Below are positions 43,990 through 55,739 of a DNA stretch of 64,000 nucleotides, piece after piece (position 1 is the first letter of the stretch; each line of letters opens with the position of its first letter). The translations under genes were made by a program, and so were the position numbers. The notes under the pieces are model-generated. The model did no database searches. It worked only from the letters and a program-made list of their open reading frames with translations, and had not been told where the DNA came from. Source of the stretch: Tricholoma matsutake (Eukaryota; Basidiomycota; Agaricomycetes; Agaricales; Tricholomataceae); NCBI GenBank assembly GCA_026075535.2, contig AP026546.1, positions 1,054,001 to 1,118,000 of the forward strand, given 5' to 3'.

Positions 43990-45455
43990 GCTGTTGTGGA
44001 GGCTAGAGACATGGTCATGTTGACCAAGATCTCTAAAAAGAAAGACCTAGCTAAAAGTGCTGATGTGGAGATGGCTGATGCTACCAAGCCTGGCCCATTG
44101 ATGCAATCAATGATTGACAAAGCAGTCTCCACTCAACTTAAGTCGTTACTGAAGCCAGTGAGTACAGACATTAACTCTTATTCAACTAGCACTCACTCTC
44201 TTGTAGCAATCCCAAAAACAGGGAGGTTCTGGCAAGAAGAAGAAATTGTCAATGACAAAAAAGATTTCCAAGCCAGGTCCACTTCCTCAAGCAACCCCCT
44301 ATGTCCCCAAACCAGGTCGAAAGGTTCCAGACACCACCAAAGGTGCCCAAAAGAAGTGGCAGAAGTCGAAGAAAGGCAAGGGGAAAGCAAAGGCTACATA
44401 GTTAGTAGCAATAATAAATTTATTTGGGTCGACAACAACTGGTATGTCAATCCTATGCTTATCCTGGATCAGTTGCTAACAATCCCACTTCCAGATGCAG
44501 TTCACATACTTATTCTTAGTACTCCTGTAGATATTATACAGGCAAATTCCTATAAGAACTTAGTACATAGAGGACCCAATGTAGTATTGCCTTTAGAAAT
44601 ACAATTAGACCTTAGTGTGGGAATGAAATACATGTTCCACAGTCCACAAAACTCTAAGTTAATTAAAGCAGCGTGCCTTGACTTTGTCGAGCGCTTATGA
44701 TGGAGAATATACTTCATGTTTGACGATCCTAAGTCTGAAAAATCATATGATCCAGATTACAAGGTACCTCACACCCGAAAGGGTAAACCACCTCGTTTAC
44801 CACAATATCTCGAAATGGGTATCTTAGTGGGGCAGAGCTTTGTAAATAAAACAATCTCTCATATCCCCAAAGAAGAGGAAAGGCTGATTATTAAATCGCT
44901 CAAGCCTAACTGTTCCCGCATCGAGCAGTTCTTAATTAGTAATGCTTATGTCATTACTATGATGGATAGGAACCTAGGAATAGTGGTGTCAGAGCATACC
45001 TGGCTAGATGATAAATGTCTCGAATTACTTAACGATGTAAATAATTATACACTGTTGCAACTGTTAATGGCAAATCAAATTCTTGACCAACAATGTAAAG
45101 ACATGGAGATGATAGGTACTCTTAGCAAAAATCTCATGTCAGATAGCAGCAATCAATTAGGCAAGTTCTTCCGGTTGGTGATTTGAATGCAAACTTAATG
45201 TCCTTGCCAATCCGTTAATACCATTTTACAGACAGTCCATCAATGACATCTTTGGTATTGTTTATGCTTCAACTAAAGAGGAGGCTGTACAAATCATGAG
45301 TGTCATTAAATTTGATGGATGTGTGATTGAGTGGGGCACATCGGATAACTTCCTCCCCTTTCTGGATATGACGATATATCGCGATGTGAATAATCATGTG
45401 CAACATATGCCTTATTGGAAAGTGCACTCACACCAAGAGAGAATTCCATGGATAT
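43990..45455 (+). pseudogene. Penelope-like element, copy B, 5' part
   Basis: One frame runs from about 43,990 (the first convincing ATG near 44,011, MVMLTKISKKKD) to 45,186, with a single TGA at 44,698 in the RL-x-WRI motif. It includes LLTIPLPDAVHILILSTP, LSVGMKYMF, YDPDYKVPHTRKGKPP and YVITMMDRNLGIVVSEHTW, the latter matching the D-K-N-L-G box of PLE reverse transcriptases. A deletion of several hundred bases then removes the RT palm. The frame resumes near 45,228 with SINDIFGIVYAST, where copy A has FIDDIFG, so the first catalytic Asp is Asn here. It continues (DGCVIEWGTSDNFLPFLDM) to ERIPW, where the copia element is inserted at 45,456. Confidence 0.75.
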
Positions 45456-45725
45456 TGTTGAAATTAAACTCCTCAATGCTGCATACATGAGGCAATACAT
45501 GCAGCATACACATGTTACTGTGCTTACTGTGCATACATGTGGTAAACACATTCCTGAGTCATGTGACATCCTTATTATTATGTATATAAGGAGAACCTGT
45601 ACCATAGTAGGAATACAGTGTTCTTACCTCTGCTAACCCTAGCTGTAAGTCTAACTAAACCCCAGGTAGGTTGTAAGGAACATGTTGTCTCTTCCTCTGT
45701 GCAGTGTACATAGTCTGCTCCAACA
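45456..45725 (+). repeat. copia 5' LTR
   Basis: 270 bp, TGTTGAAATTA...CTCCAACA. It differs from the 3' LTR at only a handful of positions, apart from the duplication in the latter, so the insertion is comparatively recent. Confidence 0.95.
45560..45590 (+). promoter_or_regulatory. copia LTR promoter elements
   Basis: tatataag at 45,583-45,590 is a TATA box. About 25 bp upstream is gtcatgtgac, an E-box-like near-palindrome conserved in all three LTR copies. Both lie in the right place to drive transcription of the element. Confidence 0.5.
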
Positions 45726-45743
45726 GGTTATGGGCCCTGCTGG
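45726..45743 (+). other. copia primer binding site, initiator-Met tRNA fragment type
   Basis: Immediately after the LTR comes ggttatgggccctgctgg. As I recall it, ggttatgggccc is also the start of the primer binding site of Drosophila copia, which is primed by an internal fragment of initiator tRNA-Met rather than by its 3' end. The sequence lacks the TGG expected for a 3'-CCA primer. Confidence 0.65.
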
Positions 45744-45972
45744 GCATGTCGCGAACGTGCCTTAATTGGCTGCAAACAATGTTGACTTCATCATCTCCAA
45801 ATTATAACCTTGTGCTCTTTGTGAGCTGCATCGCGCTCCCTGCGAGCTGCACTTAAAACATAGGTTGACTAGGGTTAACCACTCTGAAGGAATGTTTTTT
45901 CCTGAGATTGTGAAACATGTTTTCTTGGATAAAAGACTGATTGAGCACTTTTAACAGCTGCCACCAAGAATC

Positions 45973-47801
45973 ATGTCTTCAACCCTTGAAAAACTCATTC
46001 AAACTTTCGATGGCTCCAATTACATTCAATGGGCCGACTCCATGAAGGTGTGGCTCAGGTCTCAGGGCCTCTGGCAGATAACTAGTAGGGCAGAAACCAA
46101 ACCACCTCTGGTGCCTCCTTTGACGGGATGAACACTACTCTTGTAGCAGATGCTATTGCCAAGCTCCAGACCTGGAGCAACAAAAATGACCAGGCTATTG
46201 GTAGCCTAGTGCTCCGCCTGGCCCCCTCCATTCGGCAGTGTTCCAACACCAAGGACACTGCTGAGGAGGTGTGGGACCTCATTCGCACCGATTATGGTGT
46301 TGATGGCCCCTCCCAAGTCTTTGCAGACTTTAGGTCTGCAATAGCGATCAAAATTCCAGCTGCGAATCCTGTGCCAGAGATTGCTAAGATGGCTGACAAG
46401 TTTGAGCGCCTCACGGCTGCCAATGTTGCCATCCCCGAACTAGTTCAGGCGATGATCCTACTTGCTGCGATGCTGTGCGAGTATGATTCTTTGTCCGCCA
46501 TGGTCCTTAACATGACTGCTACTAGTGCCTTGACGTTTAAACATGTCAAGGACTCCATTGTCGCTGAAGCCTCAAGGTGCACAGCAGTAGGAAAGCCTGC
46601 TGGCCAGCCTCAGGCCAACAAACTTTCCACTGTCAAGTGCAAAGGGGGAAACCCCAAATGGCAGCCCAAAGAAGGGCAAAACAACAATGGAGATTTGTCC
46701 CAAAAATGTGGACGACATGGGGACAGAAAGACTAAGGAGGAAAAGCCTAAAGAGAAACATACCCACCTTGCCTCCAATGCCTTTACCACCATAAATGGTA
46801 ATGGCACCATCATACCGCTGATGCCGCTCATTCAGCACATCGAAAAATGCGAACACACTCCCACAAGGGATCCTTGCCGCCCACCGCCTGCACAGGCATA
46901 TATGAGCATGGCCTCTACCTCTCATTCAGTTTATGCCGAATATCAGCAAGCTCGAGACACTCTTGAGCAAATGCAACTTCCGCACACTGCAAAAAATCTG
47001 CGACCGCTGGAAGAGCACCTGACAGTGCGAGAAGGTAAGAGGAGGAGGATCGAACCAGAACCAAAGATCATGGAGGTAGAAGACAACATCGTCTCCCTTG
47101 GATTGGAACCTCCGGTTTCTGATGAGGAGGTGTGGAAAGCCATTGACGAGATGCTCATCGATGAACCCCTTGAAATGGGAGCGTATGATGATAGGTCAGT
47201 CCTTTTCCCTGCCACAAGCACAAAGATTAATATTCCTATGAAAACAGTGAACTTTTCATGTGAAATTTTACCCCTATTAAATGAATCATGGAATTATTTA
47301 GATCTTAATACATGTGTTATGTGTGCAAATAGAAATTGTAAGAAAGGTGCAGACTGGATCATGGATTCAGGCGCATCAAAACACTTCACTGGTGAAATGA
47401 AAGATTTCGCTTCCTATGAGCCTTTACCGAGAAAGGACTCTACCTTGGTCCAAACAGCCACAGGTACTACTCATATAGTAGGAAAAGGAGTAGTCTTCAT
47501 TAAACATCAGGTAATATGTCACGGGAAGTCAGAAATGCGTGAAACACGATTATACCCCGCCCACCACATACCCAACATTAATACTCAATTAATGCCAATG
47601 GGCATCTTCTTACAAGACGGAAGTGATGTGTGTGGTTCCTCTGCACACATTTCATTTATCAAGAAAGGAAACCCAATTATTCATTGTGTCCCTCTTAGGA
47701 GAAGTGACATGATTTATTGGGCTCAGACTCATATAATGAGCACCAAAAAGGTCAATGTCATGACCATTTATGTTGCTGACTACTTGACTTGGCATAGGTG
47801 A
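45973..47801 (+). pseudogene. copia Gag and protease
   Basis: It starts at ATG 45,973 (MSSTLEKLIQTFDGSNYIQW), the usual copia Gag opening. A frameshift near 46,120 leads to the long frame NTTLVADAIAKLQTW...EVWDLIRTDYG, the UBN2-type Gag domain. A basic segment follows, without a clear CCHC knuckle, then an acidic spacer, and the aspartic protease active site WIMDSGASKHFTG (about 47,353-47,392). The frame ends at a TGA (47,799) inside the W-H-R-x-L-G-H motif that begins the pre-integrase zinc domain. Gag forms the particle; the protease cuts the polyprotein. Confidence 0.9.
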
Positions 47802-49138
47802 CTTGGACACCCATCCAAAGAGGCGCTAGGGAAAATGCCTAATAGCACCATCAAATTCCCAAGGAATTTAATTATTCCTAAAGACAAAATTATATGTCCA
47901 GGGTGCGCTGAAGGGAAAATGACATCAAAATCTTTTCCCGAATCGAATTCATGCACAGAGAAACCCTTTGAATTAATACATTCCGATCTAAAGGAACTCC
48001 CAGTACTGTCATACCACAAACATAAATACTTTATTGTATTTCTGGATGACAAGATGTCACATATCTGGGTCTAGTGCCTTAGAAAGAAGTCTGACGCTGC
48101 TGCAGCGATTAGACAATTTCAGGCAATGGCTTTGACCCAGTATGGCGCTACAATCAAGCCTGGCATGTTGATCCAGGGGGGGAGTTCAAAGATCATGAGC
48201 TACAAAATACGCTCAAGGATTTCAGCATCAAAATAGAGATGTCCACACCCCACATTCACCAACAGAATGGGTGTGCAGAGCATGCCATAAGGACAATAAT
48301 GGAAAAGTTGCAAACCCTGTGATTTACTGCCTGTCTACCACAATCCTGGTGGGAATTTTCCATTGAACATGCAACACACCTATACAACCAAACCCCAATA
48401 AGGTGCCTGAAATGGCTGACACCTTTTGAGGACCTGACAAAGGTCTGCCCAGATCTAAACAATCTGAAGGTCTTCGGTTGCAGTGCTTACATCTATCTAC
48501 CCAAGGAAAAATGTCCAACCATATTATCTCCTCGATCGGAGTTAATGATGTACCTTGGATTAGAAGATGGCATTAAAGCATACCATTTCATGCGACTTAG
48601 TGGTGCAATATTCATTGGTGCTATGGCACTATTTGATGAAACAATGTTCCCATGCTGTCCTGGAGCTAAAACTCCTGCCAAGGCAGACCGTGGTGATTTT
48701 CCACCTCCAGAACCAGAAGATGATGACCACTCATCTGGAATGGATGGCAATGATTCTATACTGCCACAAAATCTGCCCCTTCCTCCATCATCGGAAGATG
48801 ATGATGATGATGTACCAAGTGAGCAAAAGGCGCATGACAATGTGACTGATGCTCCTCCTCTGCCGCCTCCAGTTACCACTGAGGACTTTCATCCAAGATG
48901 TGAAGATCAACAGGAATGGCAGCAATTGCCCCGTCGATCAGGCAGGCAGAGGAACATCCCAAACCATCCCAGCAATACCTATGGAGAGAAGTGACTCCCC
49001 TCTGACATGGAGAGAGACATTGCACATGATCGATATTGGAAGAGATCTGTGGGTCAAGATTTGGATCATAACTGAACACAACCATGACCTCAACAGCAAG
49101 AACTGGTCACTGGAGCAAGTTCGGCACCCCACAAGAGT
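47802..49138 (+). pseudogene. copia integrase and linker
   Basis: Directly after the TGA comes LGHPSKEALGKM with C-P-G-C-A-E-G-K, the pre-integrase HHCC domain. The core follows with ELIHSDLKELP (first Asp), a TAG at 48,072, a frameshift to VDPGGEFKDHEL (second Asp, GGEF), HQQNGCAEHAIRTIME (catalytic Glu), a TGA at 48,320, and TLYNQTPI-like and VFGCSAYIYLP strings. The C-terminal linker is acidic and Pro-rich (PPPEPEDDD), then QQLPRRSGRQRNIPNH. TGAs at 48,992, 49,073 and 49,085 interrupt the otherwise open frame toward RT. Confidence 0.88.
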
Positions 49139-50278
49139 GTGCCTGATTCCAATAATCAAGAACATGATCACCCAATGGGGGAACCGGATGAAGCAGGTTA
49201 TATTAAAAAGATTACCAAGGAAGGTGGAGATAAGCTGATCCACTGGCTGTTGTCAAAAGCAGTCACACCATCGAGCAGAATAAGCCAAGTTCCAAACCAA
49301 TTTCATGATATTGCACGCCTACCATGGCAGCAGCAACTTGAGTGGAAACAAGCTTGTCATGAAGAATTAGAGGCTCTTCACAAACAACAAGTCTATGACA
49401 TCATCGATCTTCCACATGATCAAAAAACAATCAAAAATAGATGGGTTTTCTCCATGAAATTGGACAGAAGAAAATGAGCCAGACTTGTGGCCAAAGGCAT
49501 TTCACAAGTCGAAGGTGTTGACTTTGATGAGATTTTCTCACCAGTAGTCCGCTACGAGACCATACACCTCATGTTTGCACTTGCGTCTCTAGAAGGCATG
49601 TATATGACTGGTCTAGATGTAAAAACCGCATTTTTATATGGCAAACTTGATGAGGAGATCTATATGGATCAACCCGAGGGTTTCAGACTCGAGGGAAAAG
49701 AGCGCAAAGTAATGTGCTTATGCCGAGCATTGTGTGGCCTTAAACAGTCCTCACTAGCATGGTGGAAAGAGCTAGAGGCATTTATGTGTACCATTGGGTT
49801 CGTGCACGCCAGCTCCGATGCTGGCATCTTCATACACAAGGATCCTAAGACAGGCAGCATTGTTATTGCACTAGTCTATGTTGATGATGGCTTGTTCATG
49901 GGGAAGAACAAGAAACTTGTGGATGAAAAGAAGAATGCTTGTCTGAAGCATTGGGAGTGCCGTAGTACTGAAAAAGTCATGGAATTCTTAGGCATGCACG
50001 TCACCCAGACTGCAAGCAAAGTCAAACTTGATCAAACTGAATATCTTGCCAAAGTGCTTGAGAGGTTTGAGATGACAAATGCCAAAGCTGCCCCCACTCC
50101 ACTCCCGACTGGTTACAAACCATCGGAAAACACAGCAATGCCAAATGCAGTGCTTAGATCAAAATATCAGTCTGTGATCGGATCTTTATTATATCTGATG
50201 CTCAGAATGCGACCTGATAGCGCTTATGTGGTAATCAAGATGTCGCAATTTTGGCTAATCCTAGCCAAGAACATCTAG
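49139..50278 (+). pseudogene. copia reverse transcriptase
   Basis: EWKQACHEELEALHKQQVYD starts the typical RVT_2 domain, followed by IKNRWVFSMKLD. A TGA at 49,475 precedes ARLVAKGISQVEGVDFDEIF. The catalytic region reads LDVKTAFLYGKLDEEIYMDQ (first Asp), GLKQSSLAWW and LVYVDDGLFMG (Y-V-D-D box). The tail has FLGMHVTQ and GSLLYLMLRMRPD. A single T insertion near 50,245 shifts the frame just before RNase H. Catalytic residues remain, but the stop and frameshift prevent a full polyprotein. Confidence 0.92.
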
Positions 50279-50832
50279 ACAAAGCGATGTACATCATGTG
50301 CTATCTGGTGGGAACCCAGAAATATAATATAGTCTATGATGGAGAGAAATCCGAAGGGCTACAGGCCTTCACAGATTCTGATTGGGCAGCTGACACTGTC
50401 AAGCGCCGATCTACAATGGGTTACTTTGCTACTCTAGCGAGTGGCATTGTGTGCTGGCAGTCCCATTTACAAAAAACTGTAGCACTGTCATCCACAGAAG
50501 CCGAATATATGGCTCTCTCCAACACCTGTCAACAGATAGTGTGGATAGAGTCCTTATTCCAGGAACTTGGATATATACTGAAGTGCATACCAATCTGCAC
50601 TGATAATCAGGGATCCATCTTTATCGGATCAAATCCAGCTCAGGAAAGAAGGACCAAACATATAGACATTCACTACCACTATACCTGCAAATGTATAGAA
50701 AATGACAAAGTCACAGTCATTTTCATTCCTGGAAGTGATAATCCGGCTGACATGTTCACAAAGAACCTTGGCGCCATCCTATTCAGGAAATTTAGAGACT
50801 CTCTCAGAATTACTTTCGAGATTCAAACTTAG
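50251..50832 (+). pseudogene. copia RNase H
   Basis: The frame begins ANPSQEHLDKAMYIMCYL and carries FTDSDWAAD, SSTEAEYMALS, CTDNQGSIFIG and RTKHIDIHYHY, ending in a TAG at 50,830-50,832 shortly before the polypurine tract. It is near-identical to 1,056-1,592, which shows the two elements are one family. The domain itself is intact but is out of frame with RT. Confidence 0.92.
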
Positions 50833-50865
50833 CTACTTAGAAGTGCTGTACAGTTTGAGGGGGGG

Positions 50866-51182
50866 TGTTGAAATTAAACTCCTCAATGCTGCATACATCA
50901 GGCAATACATGCAGCATACATATGTGAGATACATGCTGCATACATGAGGCAATACATGCAGCATACACATGTTACTGCACTTACTGTGCATACATGTGGT
51001 AAACACATTCCTGAGTCATGTGACATCCTTATTATTATGTATATAAGGAGAACCTGTACCATAGTAGGAATACAGTGTTCTTACCTCTGCTAACCCTAGA
51101 TGTAAGTCTAACTAAACCCCAGGTAGGTTGTAAGGAACATGTTGTCTCTTCCTCTGTGCAGCGTATATAGTCTGCTCCAACA
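50866..51182 (+). repeat. copia 3' LTR with internal 47-bp duplication
   Basis: Preceded by a G-rich polypurine tract (gaggggggg). It is 317 bp long because the segment gctgcatacat...aatacatgcagcataca occurs twice (about 50,887-50,970), whereas the 5' LTR has it once. Confidence 0.95.
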
Positions 51183-51600
51183 GATATCACACCACCCCCT
51201 CGACGTTAAATGAGGGACTTATCTCAGTGAGATGTCACAGTTAGCCACCCTATGTAGTCTACATACTCATTACATAGATGTGATACGGAGCCTGAGTGCT
51301 TTATACATCATGCATGGATACCCGTTAAACCTTATTATGAACTGGACTAAGAACAATATAACAACTCATTGGCAGAACCATTTGGCTGATACCAAGCAAG
51401 GGCGCGAGGACATTTTCATACTGAAATCTGAGTTTAATACAACATGGAACTACTTTAAAGTGAAAGAACTAGGTGATACAGTCCTAGGCTACTGGTGCAG
51501 CTGGCTTGCCGCTGCGGAATCAGGTACTCTGAAACAGGGTACCCCATATATGCCATTCACAGATGATTACGGTGATCTTGAGTTTGTAGATGTGGCACAT
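51183..51600 (+). pseudogene. Penelope-like element, copy B, 3' part
   Basis: It resumes at the GATAT duplication with the sequence that follows in copy A (acaccaccccctcgacgtt). The frame reads EMSQLATLCSLHTHYIDVI, ALYIMHGYPLNLIMNW, LKSEFNTTWNYFKVKELGD and GYWCSWLAAAESG, the PLE thumb and C-terminal region. Homology to copy A ends near DLEFVDVAHCVI; the acidic tail is missing. Confidence 0.8.
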
Positions 51601-51608
51601 TGTGTCAT

Positions 51609-52457
51609 TCATTTGCTAGTGTTGTGGTCCAAGACATGGCCTGCATCATCCCCATCATAGCTCAATGGATGATGACTAGTGGACGCCTTTCTTTTCCTCT
51701 TTCCTTTCCCCTTCTGTGCAGCTGTGAACCATGGTGGTGAGACTGGTGCTTCCTGATCAAGTATGCGATCATCTTCCTCATCTTGTTCTTCTTGTGTTAG
51801 AGTCACAGCCTGAGGTCCTCTAAGGCGAATTTTCTGCAGATGCATCTGGACATCATCCCTTCTCCTCTCAGAATAATCAGACCCAGAGGGGGAGCTGAGT
51901 GGCAATTTGGGGGTGTGTTCACTGGAGTTGGCTGGAGATGAGCATTGTGACTCATTATCATTATTCTGCACATCCTCCATCCAGGGAGGGGAACAAGCCA
52001 CATGATGGCGTGGAGACACATCCATATTCAAGGGCAATTCAGGGACTGGAGTTTGGGGAGCCTCACAATCATCACAACCCCACCTTATGCAGGGGGAAAT
52101 GAATGTGGCATTGGGATCAGGATCAGGGTCACTTTCACCACACCCAAGTAATCACGGCACTGGGTGATTAATGTCACTGGGGTTTGAAATACAGGCACTA
52201 TAAGTGGTGAAAACCTTGCAAGGAAGATGTGAAGGAGGAGGAGCAAGATTCTGAGCATGCACAGCACGGGTGGAATCATTAGAGTTGGGAGAAAGAGGTG
52301 CACTTGCAGCAGCCACATCCCCAGAACTAGTAGGCAATGCGGCTGTTGTTTTGGCTTTCACTCTTGCAGTCTTCTGTTGTCATTTTTGAACAGGCTTAGG
52401 ATGGGCATCCCCAACATCGATGGGTGTATTGCACGCAGCAGCATGAGTAACTGGCAT
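51609..52457 (-). pseudogene. unrecognised Ser/Pro-rich minus-strand gene with two TGA stops
   Basis: A single minus-strand frame from ATG 52,457 (MPVTHAAACNTPIDVGDAHP) runs to the stop at 51,609 with only two interruptions, both TGA (52,380-52,382 in K-x-QQKTARVK; 52,152-52,154 in VP-x-LLGCGESDPDPDP). The protein is Ser/Pro/Asp-rich, has HHVACSPPWMEDVQNND, an acidic QEEQDEEDDRILDQE and a nuclear-localisation-like KGKGKRKRKAS near the end. No catalytic motif is seen. It follows the minus-strand gene at 53.4-55.4 kb and could be a companion ORF of the same element. Confidence 0.45.
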
Positions 52458-53439
52458 AGTGTGCAGTAGGATGGTGATAAGTTGAACTTGAGATGGGTTG
52501 GTCTAGAGGTCCTGGTAAAGAGTCAAATGAAAAAATAAATGCAAAAATACTCTAACTCAACTCGAACCATACTTATTGAGGTGGCCCCAAAGGCTAAAGC
52601 AAACAATTGTCCGAAGATCTATTTATAACATGCGAAGTGACCCAACAATAATGATGTTCAAAAACAGCAATATGAAAATAATAGTTAGATGTACGAAACA
52701 GGGAATTGGAATGTAGACAATGAGTTAGGGCCTGGACTGCAACTGATGAGGGACTATTGCTGCACAACCAAAAAAATTGAAGAATGACTGTGTATAGAAC
52801 TTTGCCACCACCTTGTTAGGAACTGATCCTATAAGGTTCATCTGAATCTGTTCAGACACTGTGGGTGTTGTTTACGGAAGGTTGTCAGGTTGTTGTAGAT
52901 TCTGCAGGAGGGGAAATAGAAAGGACTTGGCTTCAGCTTGTAAGAAGCTGCACCCTTCACCTCATCTGGTGTCCTAATTTCAAGTTGGAGGTTTGGAGGT
53001 AGGAGCGGGAAGGTACGGGTAAATGTGGGAAGGAGTATGGAGGGACTTAGGTTAAGTTCAGATGAGGTTAGAATTTCAGAGGGAGACTGGAGGTTGAGTC
53101 AAATGGAGTTCAGACTCTTAGAGAACTGAGGTTGGAGTAGAAGGAGGTTTGGATTGGCAGATTAAAGTCAAGTCTATGTTGATATATGAACTGAGGAATA
53201 CAAGTTGAAATGAACTAAGCTTAATTACTGTAGTGGAACAGGAATGAAGACTGTGGCAGTGTCTCGACTGCATAGATAAATTATCTAGCGGGAGCCACAC
53301 AGGAATCCATAGTCAAATTTGCAATAGAAACAGCAGCCTTGGGAAGGCAGCCATGGATGCTGTACAAGGTGGCCTGGTGCACAGCAGTGTGGGCAGTGCA
53401 AGGCGGCTGGGAATGAAATAGGGAGGCATAGACAAAATC
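52458..53439. other. stretch without a recognisable gene
   Basis: Purine-rich on the plus strand (ggaggtttggaggtagg type). No sustained frame; possibly 3' or intronic sequence of the minus-strand genes. Confidence 0.35.
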
Positions 53440-55415
53440 AGGTTCGACGTGCAGGAAAGGGTCAGATGGATGCGGGTTCCAATCGGGCAAGGAATGGTTC
53501 TTGACACACCTGTTCCAAAGCAGTCAGTTCAACTGCAGAGTATTTCTCAACAGGTTTTTCATCAGAACCAATTTGTGATGTTGCATTTCCCTTCCATCCT
53601 TTCATCAGCCTCTTCAATGCAAGAAGGTAAGGTGCTCACTCAGCTGTTGAAGGAGCAGCTAATCCTTGATTGGCAAGGCTAAGATCAGCAACCAGAAGTG
53701 GGCCATGTCCTGGATAGCAAGCCAGCACACGATCTTGATGTTCCGGTGAGTCATCAACCACTAATTGTGCTCAGCAGTGCAGAGCAAGCAGTTTGAATCT
53801 GAAATTTAGCTTGTAGAGCTCCCAAAGGATCTCCTGACAGACCTCAAAGGAAGGTAGCACTCCTGTTGACAGTTCTTGTTCATGCCAGAAAACTTGCTCA
53901 CCCCCTGTCTTCAATTCCAGCCCTGCTTCATCCAGACAATTCCCGAGAAGCTGGCACATGTCTGCATGATGACCGCTCTTTGTCTGCTCCTTACTCCCAT
54001 CCGAAATTGCCATATTACCATAGGTAAGCATTGTACGCCAACTCTGATTTGATAACACTTGTGCTGATGATTCCGAGGATGTCAGCCTGTAGATCAGAGC
54101 TGGCCATTGCTGAAGCCAACTGAGGAGTAATTTTGCTTGTCGTTCTGGTGATTGACCTCTGTAGATAACACCAGGATCAGGAAATGTGTAACCTGCATCC
54201 ATTGGATGACTGAAACATCCTGCTTGATTGGCTGGATCAGTATCAACTTGTGCCAATGCATGACACCATGCAGGAATTACCAGGGGTATCAGTGGATTTG
54301 GTTCCTCTATGAATTTGTTTTGCCCCGCTGAAGGTTTTGAAGTTTGACCAGTTTTTTGATTATCTGATAACTCAGTTAGTAATGGAATGTGAAGGTGGAG
54401 AAAGTATGTACATGGTTGCCCCTGAGAAGGTTTGTTTTTTGCAGTCTGACTAGCCATTGGAGTTGAAGACTGGATAGAGCTAGAAGATGATGGTTGGTCC
54501 ACTGAGGGTTCATCCACAATATCAAATGGATTGGGGTAGGAGAACAAAGCTCAAAGGTAACCATGGAACACATGGGATCAATTTGGATGGTCCACTCAAT
54601 CAGAGAAGAAGGCCTTGAAGGGGGGACTGGTATCTTCAAGATGAAGGTAATGCTCAGGAAGCTGCACATTGGTGATGGAGTAAATCCTCGCAGTGTAGAG
54701 CAGGTTATATGGACGGATAAGCCAAACAGGTAGGCCTGCATGCAGAAAGTCTTGGACCACAACAGGATCATAAGTGAAGACCCCCATCCTCAATTCCACC
54801 ATGCTCACAACAGGGTGAAGACTACACATACATGGACGGAACACTTCCAAGTAGTCTAGTGCAGCAAGGAGCTCCAAATAGCACCTCTCCACATACCGAA
54901 CATTCATGAACACCTGATGATGACTCATGGGCAAATTTTCCAGTTTTTTCATGCCCTGCATAAGTACAGTCAAGAACAAGGGTATAGCTTCATTCTTCTT
55001 CTCAGAAGTTTCTGCTGGCATGAACTCTTCTGCACGAGAACACAGTGAAGACACCATAGGTGAAGTGTTTCCTGTTGATCAACCCTAACCTGCTGATGGT
55101 AGTTGCAGTGGTTGGCACGAAGTCCTTGGGTTCCAGATCCTACCACATAATGGACATTGGGTTGTCAGGCCCAGGGCACAATGGAATTGAACCTAGATGA
55201 CAATCAGAGACAACGTATGGCTGCGGCCACTGAAGTGGATTGTCATTGCCATATCAGAAATTGGCATGGATACACATGTTGTGGGTACGACCAAGAGGGG
55301 GCTGGGGAACAAATTCCATGTTTGGGCTGGTAACAAACCATTCACTGTTTCTGACCACAGCACCCACTTGCCTGTCACCATGTTCAAAACTCTCACTTGA
55401 TAGTCCCAGTCAGAG
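53440..55415 (-). pseudogene. repeat-type minus-strand gene of unknown function
   Basis: On the minus strand, weakly open exons from about 55,415 lead into a clear frame at 55,057-54,596: MKKLENLPMSHHQVFMNVRY, ERCYLELLAALDYLEVFRP and AGLPVWLIRPYNLLYTARI. A second frame (54,547-53,771) reads YTFPDPGVIYRGQSPERQAK, LLLSWLQQWPALIYRL and VCQEILWELYKLNFRFKLLA. It continues through TGAs at 53,771 and 53,636 (RVLACYPGHGPLLVADLSL; LALKRLMKGWKG) to about 53,440. The pattern matches a protein type I recall as highly repeated in mushroom genomes, without known function. The frame is broken by TGAs and a splice or frameshift near 54,570. It is divergent from the KDZ transposon at 57.7-61 kb. Confidence 0.5.
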
Positions 55416-55739
55416 ATAGTGGGAATGCATAAATTCTGTTGACATACATTGATTATAACTTTTTTTGTGGAGGAGCAAACTGTGGTCTGAGTTCAGTACT
55501 TGGGGTGTAATGTGAACAATGCTTTGGCTGGCAATTGTGCTCTATGAGCAATGAATCCAATGAGAACTAAGAAAACAATTGGATGAGATATAAAGGAAGG
55601 AGAAGACAATATTACTCACTCACTCGAAATCTCCTGCACAACTCAATAATGTAATCCAGGGAAACAAGGATCTATGCTAAAGGATCTATGCTGAAACTAT
55701 TCAGTTTGCGAGACAAGAAATAAAAACAAACAGAAAACC

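Larger units (their letters stand above)
45456..51182 (+). mobile_element. full-length Ty1/copia retrotransposon inserted in PLE copy B
   Basis: Two LTRs (45,456-45,725 and 50,866-51,182) bound a 5.7-kb element with primer binding site, gag, protease, integrase, RT, RNase H and polypurine tract in Ty1/copia order. A 5-bp target duplication GATAT lies on both sides (45,451-45,455; 51,183-51,187). Rejoining the flanks restores the sequence of PLE copy A (...ccatggatatcacaccacc...). Stops and frameshifts disable pol. Confidence 0.95.
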
